6,863 nucleotides of DNA from JAIPEI01 sp041685835 (GCA_041685835.1 JAWLEX010000151.1:1-6863); one strand, 5' to 3'. Positions 1 through 5,843 are shown, numbered from the stretch's first letter. Notes: generated by a model from the letters alone, not told the origin. Program-made: numbers and translations.

Positions 1-1
1 G

Positions 2-1057
2 CTCAGCGCAGTCAAGGCGATCATGGCGGCTGTTGCTCTCCTGATATTCTACTTCTTGGTCAACCGGTGGCTCTTTGTTCAAACCGGCCTGTGGGTAAAT
101 CTGGTCTATCCTCTTATTTCAGTGATACTGGCATACACTTCCCTTACGGTTTATTACTACCTGACCGAAGAACGGGAGCGAAAGAAGATCCGAAGCGCTT
201 TCAGCTATTACGTGTCCAACTCGGTGGTCAACCAAATGCTCAAGGAGCCTGACAAGCTGAAGCTTGGCGGGGAGAAGAAAGACCTGTCCGTCCTGTTCTC
301 GGACATCCGGAGCTTTACTTCCATATCGGAAGGCATGACCCCGGAGGACCTCGTACACCTGCTCAACGAGTACCTGACCGTGATGACGGACATTGTTTTC
401 AAGTACGAAGGAACCCTTGACAAGTACATAGGCGACGCCCTCATGGCTATCTACGGCGCCCCAATGGATCAACCGGATCACCCCGGGCGCGCGTGCGCCT
501 CAGCCCTCGACATGATGGACGGCCTCAAGGCGCTCAACGAGAAATGGATCCGCGAAGGGAAAATGCCGCTGGACATCGGCATCGGGATCAATACCGGCCC
601 CATGATGGTGGGGAACATGGGGTCGGATCAGCGCTTCGACTATACCGTAATGGGAGACGCCGTGAACCTGGGATCGAGGCTGGAGGGAGCCAACAAGTCT
701 TACAAGACACACATACTGATCAGCGGTTCCACATACGAGCGGGTGAAGGACGATTTCGTGTGCATGGAACTCGACAGCGTGCGCGTAAAGGGAAAGAAGC
801 AGCCGGTAGGCATCTTTGAGCTGATAAGCCGAAAGGAACTGCCCGCGCGCGACATGGAGGCCATCGCCCGCTTTCACCAGGGCCTCCAGCTTTATAAAGG
901 CCGGAATTGGGACCGGGCCATCGAGGTCTTCGAGGGGGTCAATGCCATGGACCAGACCCTCTACGCCGCCCGGCTCTATATCGAACGCTGCAATGAGCTC
1001 AAGAAGGACCCGCCCGGCCCGGACTGGGACGGGGTCTTCACCATGACCACGAAGTAG
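2..1057 (+). CDS. Class III adenylate cyclase, CHASE2-type, membrane anchored (5' truncated by the window edge)
   Basis: Makes cAMP from ATP at the inner face of the cytoplasmic membrane. The frame is open to the left edge, so the ATG at 23 is probably internal. Upstream sequence should encode the rest of an extracytoplasmic CHASE2-like sensor. Residues are numbered from that ATG. Two hydrophobic segments (about 3-14 and 24-46) precede a charged linker and the cyclase domain (about 87-265). All six class III catalytic positions are visible: metal Asp94 (FSDIRSF) and Asp138 (KYIGDA), base-selecting Lys134 and Thr208, transition-state Asn215 and Arg219 (GDAVNLGSR). The Lys/Thr pair marks class IIIb adenylate rather than guanylate cyclases. 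The last 70 residues look like a TPR-type helical hairpin followed by PPGPDWDGVF, a tail I associate with CHASE2 cyclases. The TAG stop lies 3 nt before a repeat element and the gene converges on the ydcF-like gene. The cyclase call is firm; the CHASE2 label is inferred from the membrane segments and tail. Confidence 0.93.
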   Translation, partial: LSAVKAIMAAVALLIFYFLVNRWLFVQTGLWVNLVYPLISVILAYTSLTVYYYLTEERERKKIRSAFSYYVSNSVVNQMLKEPDKLKLGGEKKDLSVLFSDIRSFTSISEGMTPEDLVHLLNEYLTVMTDIVFKYEGTLDKYIGDALMAIYGAPMDQPDHPGRACASALDMMDGLKALNEKWIREGKMPLDIGIGINTGPMMVGNMGSDQRFDYTVMGDAVNLGSRLEGANKSYKTHILISGSTYERVKDDFVCMELDSVRVKGKKQPVGIFELISRKELPARDMEAIARFHQGLQLYKGRNWDRAIEVFEGVNAMDQTLYAARLYIERCNELKKDPPGPDWDGVFTMTTK

Positions 1058-1060
1058 ATA

Positions 1061-1236
1061 GTTTCCATCCAGAAATGGTCTTTTTTGCCAATCTCGGCGT
1101 CAATCTGCGAGGTTGCTTGTGCGGCGTACTTCAGTACGCCTCCGCGCAACCTCTTGATCTCCTTGATCTTGACAAAAAATCCTCATTTCTGAATTGGAAA
1201 CTTGCCAGTGCCCAAAAAGCGTTTCCGGATGGGCAC
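1061..1236. repeat. Palindromic 176 bp repeat element (MITE/REP-like), left copy
   Basis: The ends are imperfect inverted repeats: GTTTCCATCCAGAAATG at 1061-1077 and, read on the minus strand from 1236, GTGCCCATCCGGAAACG (13 of 17 match). The core 1061-1201 is an imperfect palindrome centred on a hairpin at 1123-1140 (GGCGTAC stem, TTCA loop), wrapped by a second stem GAGGTTGC 1109-1116 / GCAACCTC 1146-1153. The right arm carries an extra 35 bp (1202-1236) holding its own hairpin, AGTGCCCA 1207-1214 / TGGGCACT 1230-1237. T-runs face both ways (1081-1086 plus strand; 1174-1179 minus strand). TA lies directly outside each end (1059-1060 and 1237-1238). No ORF is credible. It occupies almost all of the 187 bp between the convergent cyclase and ydcF-like genes and may also terminate both transcripts. 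A second, inverted copy lies at 6765-6863. Boundaries rest on where similarity to that copy stops and on the terminal repeats. Confidence 0.85.
1109..1153. other. Central cruciform/hairpin of the left repeat element
   Basis: The inner stem is GGCGTACTTCAGTACGCC at 1123-1140: 7 bp closed by a TTCA tetraloop (8 bp if the A-T pair at the loop is counted). After a small unpaired bulge (TTGTGC 1117-1122 against TCCGC 1141-1145) a second perfect 8 bp stem follows, GAGGTTGC 1109-1116 with GCAACCTC 1146-1153. It could form in RNA from either strand and contributes to any terminator or RNA-stabilising role. Confidence 0.75.
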
Positions 1237-1244
1237 TACATAGG

Positions 1245-2009
1245 TCAGAGGTAATACTTGAGTGCGTAATAGGCCAGCTTCTGGTACTCCAGGATCACTT
1301 CCCTTACATAACGCCTCTTCTTCCACCAGTCCTCGGCCCTGAAGCCTGAGTAGGAAGTTGGGTGCATGCGCACCACAACATCCTCTTCGTCCAGCACGTT
1401 GCGGAAGGCCCACCATGCCCGGCGGGCGTGGGGAGGGGACGTAACCACGATAAAGGACGTGTATCCCTTTTCCCTTGCTAAGGCCTTAATCATCATCGCC
1501 TCCGCCATGGTGCTCCCGGCCGGGATCCCTCCCTCTATGACGGCGCTTTCGGGGACCTCCATTTTCATCAGGATCCGCCTGATAATGTCAATACTCACCG
1601 GTACCTCGATCCCATGGCGGGCGAGGGCCTCGTATCCGTCCGGAGGGACCTCCGGCGCAATGAAGACATTGGGGGCGAATCCTTCCCGGTAAACGTCGGC
1701 CGCAGCAAGGCCTCGCTCAATCACGCGCCCGGAAAGACATACTATGAGGTCCGAATCTTCGAGTTCATGGGACACTACCAGGTATCCGCCCAACCTCTCA
1801 AGGATCGGTTCGTGGTAAGCGGTGAGTACCATTAGAAAGACGAAGGCGATAAAGAGAATCCACCTCAGGACCGGCTTCCGGTTCGAAGCGCCCGAGTCGG
1901 GTTCGATGGGTGAATTCGAAAGCTCAGGCCACTCCCTATCCGGAGCCTCAGTTCCATGTCCGGATCGATCTCTGTTTTCCTCGGGCTGAGGGCCGTATAA
2001 CCGTCCCAT
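1245..2009 (-). CDS. YdcF-like DUF218 domain protein, membrane anchored
   Basis: A 254-residue member of the DUF218 (YdcF/SanA/ElyC) family, whose biochemical role is mostly unresolved; some members act in envelope maintenance. A polar N-terminal tail of about 47 residues precedes one membrane segment (about 48-64, WILFIAFVFLMVL). The DUF218 domain (about 85-240) shows the strand DLIVCLSG, then RVIERGLAAADVYREG, the GSTMAEA segment (165-171) standing where relatives have SxNTxEN, and VVTSPPHARRA (188-198) matching the family VTSxxHxxRA signature. A single N-terminal anchor would place the domain outside the membrane. The start is well supported: AAGGAG (2024-2019 on the minus strand) sits 9 nt before the ATG, inside the end of dtd, and the ATG follows the dtd stop by only 3 nt, implying co-transcription. 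The TGA stop lies 8 nt from the repeat element. Family call solid, substrate unknown; the long polar tail before the anchor is atypical. Confidence 0.85.
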   Translation of the reverse strand: MGRLYGPQPEENRDRSGHGTEAPDREWPELSNSPIEPDSGASNRKPVLRWILFIAFVFLMVLTAYHEPILERLGGYLVVSHELEDSDLIVCLSGRVIERGLAAADVYREGFAPNVFIAPEVPPDGYEALARHGIEVPVSIDIIRRILMKMEVPESAVIEGGIPAGSTMAEAMMIKALAREKGYTSFIVVTSPPHARRAWWAFRNVLDEEDVVVRMHPTSYSGFRAEDWWKKRRYVREVILEYQKLAYYALKYYL

Positions 2010-2012
2010 GTC

Positions 2013-2462
2013 CTAGAACTCCTTCCCGCTGTCAATCAGAAGGGTGATGGGGCCGTCGTTGACAATATGCACGTCCATCATCTCCTGAAACTCGCCGGTT
2101 TCCACCCTGAGGCCTTTCCCCCTGACAAGGTCGACCACTCGCTCATAAAGCCCGCGAGCCTCGTCAGGCGATGCGGCCCGGATGAATGAAGGCCTTCTGC
2201 CCTTGCGGCAGTCACCCCACAAGGTAAACTGGGAGACAACCAGGACAGACCCCCCCGCCTCCACCACAGAGCGGTTCATCATGCCCTCTTCATCCGGAAA
2301 TACCCGGAGATGGGCCGTCTTGTTGGCCACATAGTCACAGTCCTTTTCCGTATCCCGCCTCTCGACTCCCAGGAAAACCAGCAGTCCCGGCCCGATGTCC
2401 CCGCTTACCCGTCCGTTCACCTCGACCCGGGCCCGCTTGACCCTCTGAATCACCGCTCTCAA
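2013..2462 (-). CDS. dtd: D-aminoacyl-tRNA deacylase (Dtd)
   Basis: Cytoplasmic proofreading enzyme that hydrolyses D-aminoacyl-tRNAs (and Gly-tRNA-Ala), recycling tRNA and keeping D-residues out of protein. The 149-residue length is typical. Family landmarks are intact: the N-terminal MRAVIQRV strand, SQFTL at 77-81 followed by WGDCRKGRRPSF, and NDGPIT at 135-140 with the Gly137-Pro138 pair, the cross-subunit Gly-cisPro motif that rejects L-aminoacyl substrates. The enzyme acts as a homodimer. The start codon is TTG (2462-2460), chosen because AGGAG lies 7 nt upstream (2474-2470, minus strand) and because the MRAVIQRV N terminus is the conserved family start. First gene of an operon with the ydcF-like gene, which begins 3 nt after its TAG stop; transcription probably starts near 2533. 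Confidence 0.96.
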   Translation of the reverse strand: MRAVIQRVKRARVEVNGRVSGDIGPGLLVFLGVERRDTEKDCDYVANKTAHLRVFPDEEGMMNRSVVEAGGSVLVVSQFTLWGDCRKGRRPSFIRAASPDEARGLYERVVDLVRGKGLRVETGEFQEMMDVHIVNDGPITLLIDSGKEF

Positions 2463-2535
2463 TATTTTGCTCCTGTGTCTGCTCGTGCAGGACGGCTCAG
2501 ACCTTTGTCCTTATCAGCACTATAAGCGAATGACT

Positions 2536-2573
2536 CCGGATTATGACACAAACCCATACGTGTTTCAATCCGG
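2536..2573. promoter_or_regulatory. Inverted repeat CCGGATT/AATCCGG over the dtd promoter (possible operator)
   Basis: Perfect 7 bp arms at 2536-2542 and 2567-2573, 24 nt apart, overlap the -10 and -35 boxes respectively. A further 8 bp palindrome CTCCGGAG lies at 2579-2586, so the CCGGA core occurs three times within about 50 bp. The placement would suit a repressor operator, but no regulator is identified and chance cannot be excluded. Confidence 0.3.
2540..2568 (-). promoter_or_regulatory. Candidate sigma70 promoter for dtd-ydcF
   Basis: On the minus strand a -35 TTGAAA (2568-2563) and a -10 CATAAT (2545-2540) are separated by exactly 17 nt, each matching 5 of 6 consensus bases. A TG one base before the -10 makes it an extended -10. 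The predicted transcript starts near 2533 and leaves about a 70 nt leader before the dtd TTG. It is overlapped by a 7 bp inverted repeat, CCGGATT / AATCCGG. Predicted from sequence only. Confidence 0.6.
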
Positions 2574-2805
2574 TGGCGCTCCGGAGACAGGGCCGATCCG
2601 CACTCTTGATTATCCCACAAATCGATTACGCAATTACTGCTGTTTTCGATGCTCCAGTGCCCACGGTGGACGGCAAGTCATCTTAGGGACCCTACTGCTA
2701 GACTGTCCGGGTTTTGATGCCCCATGTAATTTCAAGGCTGTATAGATCGAATTTCTTGACTGATACCATAAAGAAAAATCGACGAAAATAAAGTATCATG
2801 ACGTC

Positions 2806-2834
2806 TTGACAGACAAGAGTTCATCAACTATTCT
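2806..2834 (+). promoter_or_regulatory. Candidate distal sigma70 promoter (P1) of the importer operon
   Basis: A perfect -35 TTGACA (2806-2811), a 17 nt spacer, then TATTCT (2829-2834, 4 of 6 bases of the -10 consensus). Its -10 lies in the loop of a 7 bp inverted repeat, AGAGTTC 2816-2822 / GAACTCT 2849-2855. Starting near 2841, the transcript would carry a leader of about 270 nt before the ATPase ATG at 3114, long enough for regulatory structure. Confidence 0.45.
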
Positions 2835-2855
2835 CCATTAACAGAAAAGAACTCT
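2816..2855. promoter_or_regulatory. Inverted repeat AGAGTTC/GAACTCT around the P1 -10 box
   Basis: Perfect 7 bp arms at 2816-2822 and 2849-2855, 26 nt apart, enclose the candidate -10. A smaller perfect repeat, AATCA-TACT-TGATT, follows at 2865-2878, and TGATAC 2761-2766 / GTATCA 2793-2798 precedes. Operator-like in position; the binding protein is unknown. Confidence 0.3.
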
Positions 2856-2991
2856 CCTATCATCAATCATACTTGATTCCGGGGTGATCCAAACCATGCG
2901 GAATACGCACTGGCCGGCGTCTGATCGGGATTGAAGGAAAAACCTCGCTGGCCGGCCCATGAGATCTTGCCGAAAAGGAAGCATTTTTAAG

Positions 2992-3020
2992 TTGATATTA
3001 TGTATGTTTCGAGGTACTAT
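2992..3020 (+). promoter_or_regulatory. Candidate proximal sigma70 promoter (P2) of the importer operon
   Basis: TTGATA (2992-2997, 5 of 6), a 17 nt spacer and TACTAT (3015-3020, 4 of 6). A start near 3027 would give a leader of about 87 nt to the ATPase ATG. Two candidate promoters in tandem recall the dual promoters of known osmoprotectant operons, but neither is verified. Confidence 0.45.
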
Positions 3021-3098
3021 ATATCCTTGATTATAGCCAAATTCCTTCGCCCGTTTTAAGATTTGAAATGGGGCGGCCCGGAAGCAGGGACGGATGAC

Positions 3099-3104
3099 GG
3101 AGGT
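3099..3104 (+). promoter_or_regulatory. Ribosome binding site fixing the ATPase start
   Basis: GGAGGT ends 9 nt before the ATG at 3114. This favours that ATG over an upstream in-frame TTG at 3063, which has no comparable site. Confidence 0.8.
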
Positions 3105-3113
3105 CTACGATTT

Positions 3114-4244
3114 ATGATTACCTATGAGAATGTGACCAAGATATTCGGGGAAGGCCCTGACTCTGTAACCGCCTTGAAGGATGTGTCTTTTGAAATCGAA
3201 CAGGGGAACCTGGTTATTTTCTTAGGGCCGTCCGGGTGTGGGAAAACCACGCTGCTTAGATTGACCAACAGGCTTTTGACCTTGACCAGAGGAAAAATCA
3301 TCGTCAATGATCAGGATATCATGACCATGGACCAGGTCAAACTCCGGCGGTCCACAGGGTATGCCATTCAACAAATAGGCCTTTTCCCGAACAAGACCAT
3401 TTCGGACAATATCGCCACTGTGCCCAAGCTTCTGGGCTGGGACAAGAAAGAGATCGAGGCCAGGGTGGACGAACTTCTTACCATGCTCCAGTTGGAACCG
3501 GCAAAGTTCAAGGATAGATATCCGGCCGAACTCTCCGGAGGCCAGCAGCAGCGAATAGGGGTGGCCAGGTGCTTAGCCGCCAACCCGGACATCTTGCTCA
3601 TGGACGAGCCCTTTGGGGCCATCGATCCCATCAACCGGGAAGAGATCCAGAACGAGTTTTTGCGCGTACAGCGCAAATTGAAAAAGACGATCGCCTTTGT
3701 CACCCATGATATTCACGAGGCCATCAAGATGGGGGACAAAATCGCCATATTTCAAGACAGCGAATTGGTGCAGTACGATAAGCCCGAGACCATCCTGGGC
3801 CAGCCCAAAAATCAGTATATAGCTGACTTTGTGGGAGCGGACCGGGCACTCAAGGTCCTGGGCCTGCTCCATGTGTTCGAGGTCATGGACAAGCAACCGG
3901 CCAATGTGGTGCAAGGGGGCACCTTGGCAATTGAGGCCCTGCAGTTTTTAGAGGAACACGGCTTCAGACACCTCGTTGTGCTCAAAGGGAAAAAGGTCCT
4001 GGGCTACGTGCACCGCAGGCAGCTCAAGCATGAAAACACCCGGGTGCAGGAACTGGCGGTCCCCTATCCGGTGCAGGTGTATGATGACATGGCACTGAAA
4101 GATGTTATGTCCTTTATGCTCATGCACGACATGCGGGTTCTGGTGGTTATGGATGAGGATGGAAACTTTGCCGGGACCGTTACCTATGACCACATCCAGA
4201 AACGGATTTTGGAGATATACTCCGGAGAGGCCGAGGAAAAGTGA
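3114..4244 (+). CDS. Osmoprotectant (betaine/carnitine/choline) ABC transporter ATPase, OpuCA/ProV-like, with two CBS domains
   Basis: Cytoplasmic motor of a quaternary-amine importer; hydrolyses ATP to drive uptake through the permeases encoded just downstream. 376 residues from the ATG preceded by GGAGGT; this removes a 17-residue, non-conserved extension. The nucleotide-binding domain (about 1-240) is complete: Walker A GPSGCGKTT at 38-46, Q-loop Gln86 in IQQIGLFP, signature LSGGQQQR at 140-147, Walker B ILLMDEP at 160-166, D-loop around Asp171, switch His198. The C terminus carries two CBS motifs (about 255-305 and 314-368). In OpuA and OpuC relatives such domains sense ionic strength or bind c-di-AMP; which applies here cannot be told. 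First gene of a four-gene operon; 141 nt separate it from the first permease, more than elsewhere in the operon. IQQIGLFP and the CBS pair favour the OpuC/YehX branch over plain amino-acid ATPases. Confidence 0.94.
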   Translation: MITYENVTKIFGEGPDSVTALKDVSFEIEQGNLVIFLGPSGCGKTTLLRLTNRLLTLTRGKIIVNDQDIMTMDQVKLRRSTGYAIQQIGLFPNKTISDNIATVPKLLGWDKKEIEARVDELLTMLQLEPAKFKDRYPAELSGGQQQRIGVARCLAANPDILLMDEPFGAIDPINREEIQNEFLRVQRKLKKTIAFVTHDIHEAIKMGDKIAIFQDSELVQYDKPETILGQPKNQYIADFVGADRALKVLGLLHVFEVMDKQPANVVQGGTLAIEALQFLEEHGFRHLVVLKGKKVLGYVHRRQLKHENTRVQELAVPYPVQVYDDMALKDVMSFMLMHDMRVLVVMDEDGNFAGTVTYDHIQKRILEIYSGEAEEK

Positions 4245-4385
4245 TCGTCAACCCGCTCGACCGGCGCTGGCAAGGCTATAACCTATTGGAATTAAAGGGG
4301 TGGATAACTTGATTTAGGGTTTTTGCGACTCCATCAATGTTCACGAAAAACCTCTGGGACCAAATCCAACTGAGGCGGTGCCGCC
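4245..4385 (+). promoter_or_regulatory. Intercistronic spacer with a possible hairpin between ATPase and first permease
   Basis: This is the longest gap in the operon. It holds a 7 bp inverted repeat, GGTTTTT 4318-4324 / AAAAACC 4346-4352, with a 21 nt loop. The stem is A/T-rich and not followed by a T-run, so it is a poor intrinsic terminator; it could be an RNA-processing or stability element that uncouples ATPase from permease expression. The permease ATG is preceded by a modest GAGG (4372-4375), 10 nt away. Confidence 0.3.
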
Positions 4386-5057
4386 ATGCAAGTATGGGAG
4401 TATATTACCGACAATGCATCCAAGTGCATTGAGTTGACCCTGGAGCACATTCTCATTGTGGGTATAGCCTGCGGCCTGGCCATCCTTATAGGTGTACCCA
4501 TTGGGATAGCCATCACCCGGAACAAAAGCCTGGCCGATAAAGTGCTCAATACGGCCAATATCTTTATGACAACGCCTTCCATTGCCCTGTTCGGGATCAT
4601 GATACCCATCTTTGCCACTTTTGGGCACGGCCTCGGCAAGGTTCCGGCCATAACCGCGCTCGTCCTGTATAGCCAACTGCCCATCATCCGCAACACCTAT
4701 GTGGCCATCAAGAACGTGCCGCCGGAGCTGGTGGATGCAGGACGAGGCCTGGGTATGACCAGCTGGCAAAGGCTCCGGGAGGTCGAGATCCCGCTGGCTG
4801 TGCCGGTAATCATTGCCGGTCTGCGCACAGCTGCGGTCATGAGTATCGGCATTGCAGCCATTGCCGCATATATCGGTGCCGGAGGCCTGGGCGTGCTCAT
4901 TCAGCAGGGAATCGGCCGGTCATACGAACCGATGATCATAACCGGCGCTCTCCTGGTGTCCATACTGGCCATATTTGTGGACGGCTTCATGACCGGGCTG
5001 GAATACCTGGTTACTCCAAAAGGGACTAAAGTGGGCAGGAGGATGAGGCATGGCTAG
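4386..5057 (+). CDS. Osmoprotectant ABC transporter permease 1 (OpuCB/YehW-type)
   Basis: Inner-membrane channel subunit that pairs with the next gene product. 223 residues, the usual size for the small one-domain OpuB/OpuC permeases. Hydrophobic segments lie at about 22-43, 58-79, 86-102, 138-168 and 190-208. The cytoplasmic coupling (EAA) loop is clear at about 116-140, VDAGRGLGM then VEIPLAVP, with the conserved Gly123; this helix docks on the ATPase. IGAGGLG, near-invariant in this family, follows. The reading frame has a stop at 4371-4373, so the ATG at 4386 is the only sensible start; its ribosome site (GAGG) is modest and the start may depend partly on translation arriving from upstream. 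It overlaps the next gene by 8 nt, typical of translational coupling and equal subunit production. The substrate is assigned from the operon, not from this protein alone. Confidence 0.92.
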   Translation: MQVWEYITDNASKCIELTLEHILIVGIACGLAILIGVPIGIAITRNKSLADKVLNTANIFMTTPSIALFGIMIPIFATFGHGLGKVPAITALVLYSQLPIIRNTYVAIKNVPPELVDAGRGLGMTSWQRLREVEIPLAVPVIIAGLRTAAVMSIGIAAIAAYIGAGGLGVLIQQGIGRSYEPMIITGALLVSILAIFVDGFMTGLEYLVTPKGTKVGRRMRHG

Positions 5058-5784
5058 CATGCTGACGCGAATTTACCGTTTACTCCTGGTATTGCTGCTG
5101 CTCTTCCTGGGTGTGTTGCTGGAACGAGCCGGCATGCTGGAATACCTGGCCGACCCGTATGAGTCCGCCTATGTTTTGACCTTGGCACGCCAGCACGTGG
5201 TGATGGTGGCTGTAGCCATGCTCTTGGCCACGACCCTGGGATTGGGTGTGGGAATTGTCTTCACCCGGGCGGGCATGAAGAGATACGCAGGCATTGTCAT
5301 GTACATCGTAGGCCTGGGCCAGACCATTCCCTCCCTGGCTGTGCTGGCCATTATCATGAGCTTTATGGGTATTGGGTTCAGGCCTGCTGTTTTTGCCCTG
5401 TTTATCTATTCCGTCCTGCCCATAGCCAGAAACACGCTGGCCGGGATCAACGCCGTGCCCAATTGGCTTTTGGATGCAGCCAAAGGCATGGGCATGAACA
5501 ACCGCCAGATCCTGTGGCACGTGGAAATACCCAACGCCATGAAGGTCATCTTGACCGGTTTTCGAGTCTCCCTGGTGATTTGCATAGGCACCGCAGCCCT
5601 GGCCTTCTTGATCGGCGCCGGAGGCCTGGGTGAACAGATCTTCATGGGCATCGACCTGATGCGCACGGACAAGCTCCTGGCCGGGGCCATACCTACCATT
5701 CTGTTGGCCCTGCTTGCCGACTACTTGTGCGAATTCTTGAGTCTGGTGCTCATCTCCAAAGGACTGCGCCTGGAGCAAGCTTAA
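5050..5784 (+). CDS. Osmoprotectant ABC transporter permease 2 (OpuCD/YehY-type)
   Basis: Second inner-membrane channel subunit; with permease 1 it should form a heterodimeric translocation path, as in OpuB/OpuC and YehWY. 244 residues, with an extra N-terminal membrane segment (about 10-24) absent from permease 1, a short extracytoplasmic stretch (LEYLADPYESAY), then further hydrophobic segments at about 49-71, 80-104, 112-127, 164-187 and 208-234. The EAA loop LLDAAKGMGM...VEIP lies at about 140-161 with Gly148 conserved; LIGAGGLGEQIF follows. AGGAGG at 5038-5043 stands 6 nt before the ATG at 5050, which is preferred to the ATG at 5059 (15 nt away). Shared motifs with permease 1 (LPIxRNT, MGM, IGAGGLG) indicate an old duplication within the operon. 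The next gene follows after 65 nt. Confidence 0.93.
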   Translation: MASMLTRIYRLLLVLLLLFLGVLLERAGMLEYLADPYESAYVLTLARQHVVMVAVAMLLATTLGLGVGIVFTRAGMKRYAGIVMYIVGLGQTIPSLAVLAIIMSFMGIGFRPAVFALFIYSVLPIARNTLAGINAVPNWLLDAAKGMGMNNRQILWHVEIPNAMKVILTGFRVSLVICIGTAALAFLIGAGGLGEQIFMGIDLMRTDKLLAGAIPTILLALLADYLCEFLSLVLISKGLRLEQA

Positions 5785-5834
5785 ATGAAGAGATTTCAGG
5801 CACTGCAAATTTTCAATTCATATCAACCAACTTG

Positions 5835-5843
5835 AAAGGAGGT
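5835..5843 (+). promoter_or_regulatory. Strong ribosome binding site for the binding-protein gene
   Basis: AAAGGAGGT is a near-perfect anti-Shine-Dalgarno match ending 6 nt before the ATG at 5850. It sets the start there, not at the in-frame ATG at 5727 inside the permease gene. It is the strongest site in the operon, fitting the excess of binding protein over membrane subunits usual for importers. Confidence 0.88.

Larger units (their letters stand above)
2463..3113. other. 650 bp divergent intergenic region, no convincing gene
   Basis: It separates dtd (minus strand) from the importer operon (plus strand). About the first 110 bp are the dtd leader and promoter. From roughly 2590 to 2750 I see nothing recognisable. 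From 2750 to 2880 the sequence is AT-rich and crowded with short direct and inverted repeats around a TTGACA-type promoter candidate. From 2880 to 3113 there is a GC-rich inverted repeat (GGCCGGC 2912-2918 / GCCGGCC 2951-2957), a possible second promoter (2992-3020) and the importer ribosome binding site. A 92-codon open frame at 2467-2745 resembles nothing and is not annotated. Confidence 0.7.

Noticed and set aside
1061..1236. CRISPR repeat or tRNA/ncRNA gene for the structured region after the cyclase
   Set aside because: No regularly spaced direct repeats and no tRNA-like cloverleaf; the structure is one imperfect palindrome with terminal inverted repeats.
2653..2662. CCAGTGCCCA shared with the repeat element (1205-1214), possible third copy
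   Set aside because: Only 10 bp match and flanking bases differ. Matches of this length are expected by chance between a 176 bp element and a 6.9 kb window.
2467..2745. Plus-strand 92-codon open frame in the dtd-importer intergenic region
   Set aside because: No ribosome site of note, no recognisable domain, Cys/Pro-rich composition without periodicity, and it overlaps the likely dtd promoter and leader on the other strand.
3063..3113. Upstream TTG start adding 17 residues to the ATPase
   Set aside because: The extension resembles no ATPase N terminus, whereas the ATG at 3114 has GGAGGT 9 nt upstream and begins the conserved domain.
4337..4432. Short frame starting MFTKNLWDQIQ just before permease 1, in a different frame
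   Set aside because: It looked like a frameshifted permease N terminus, but it runs to a stop after 31 codons and permease 1 is already full length from 4386.
5080..5808. Long minus-strand open frame opposite permease 2
   Set aside because: Gln/His-rich translation of the complement of a conserved membrane-protein gene; a shadow frame. The same applies to minus-strand frames opposite the ATPase, permease 1, the binding protein and the cyclase.
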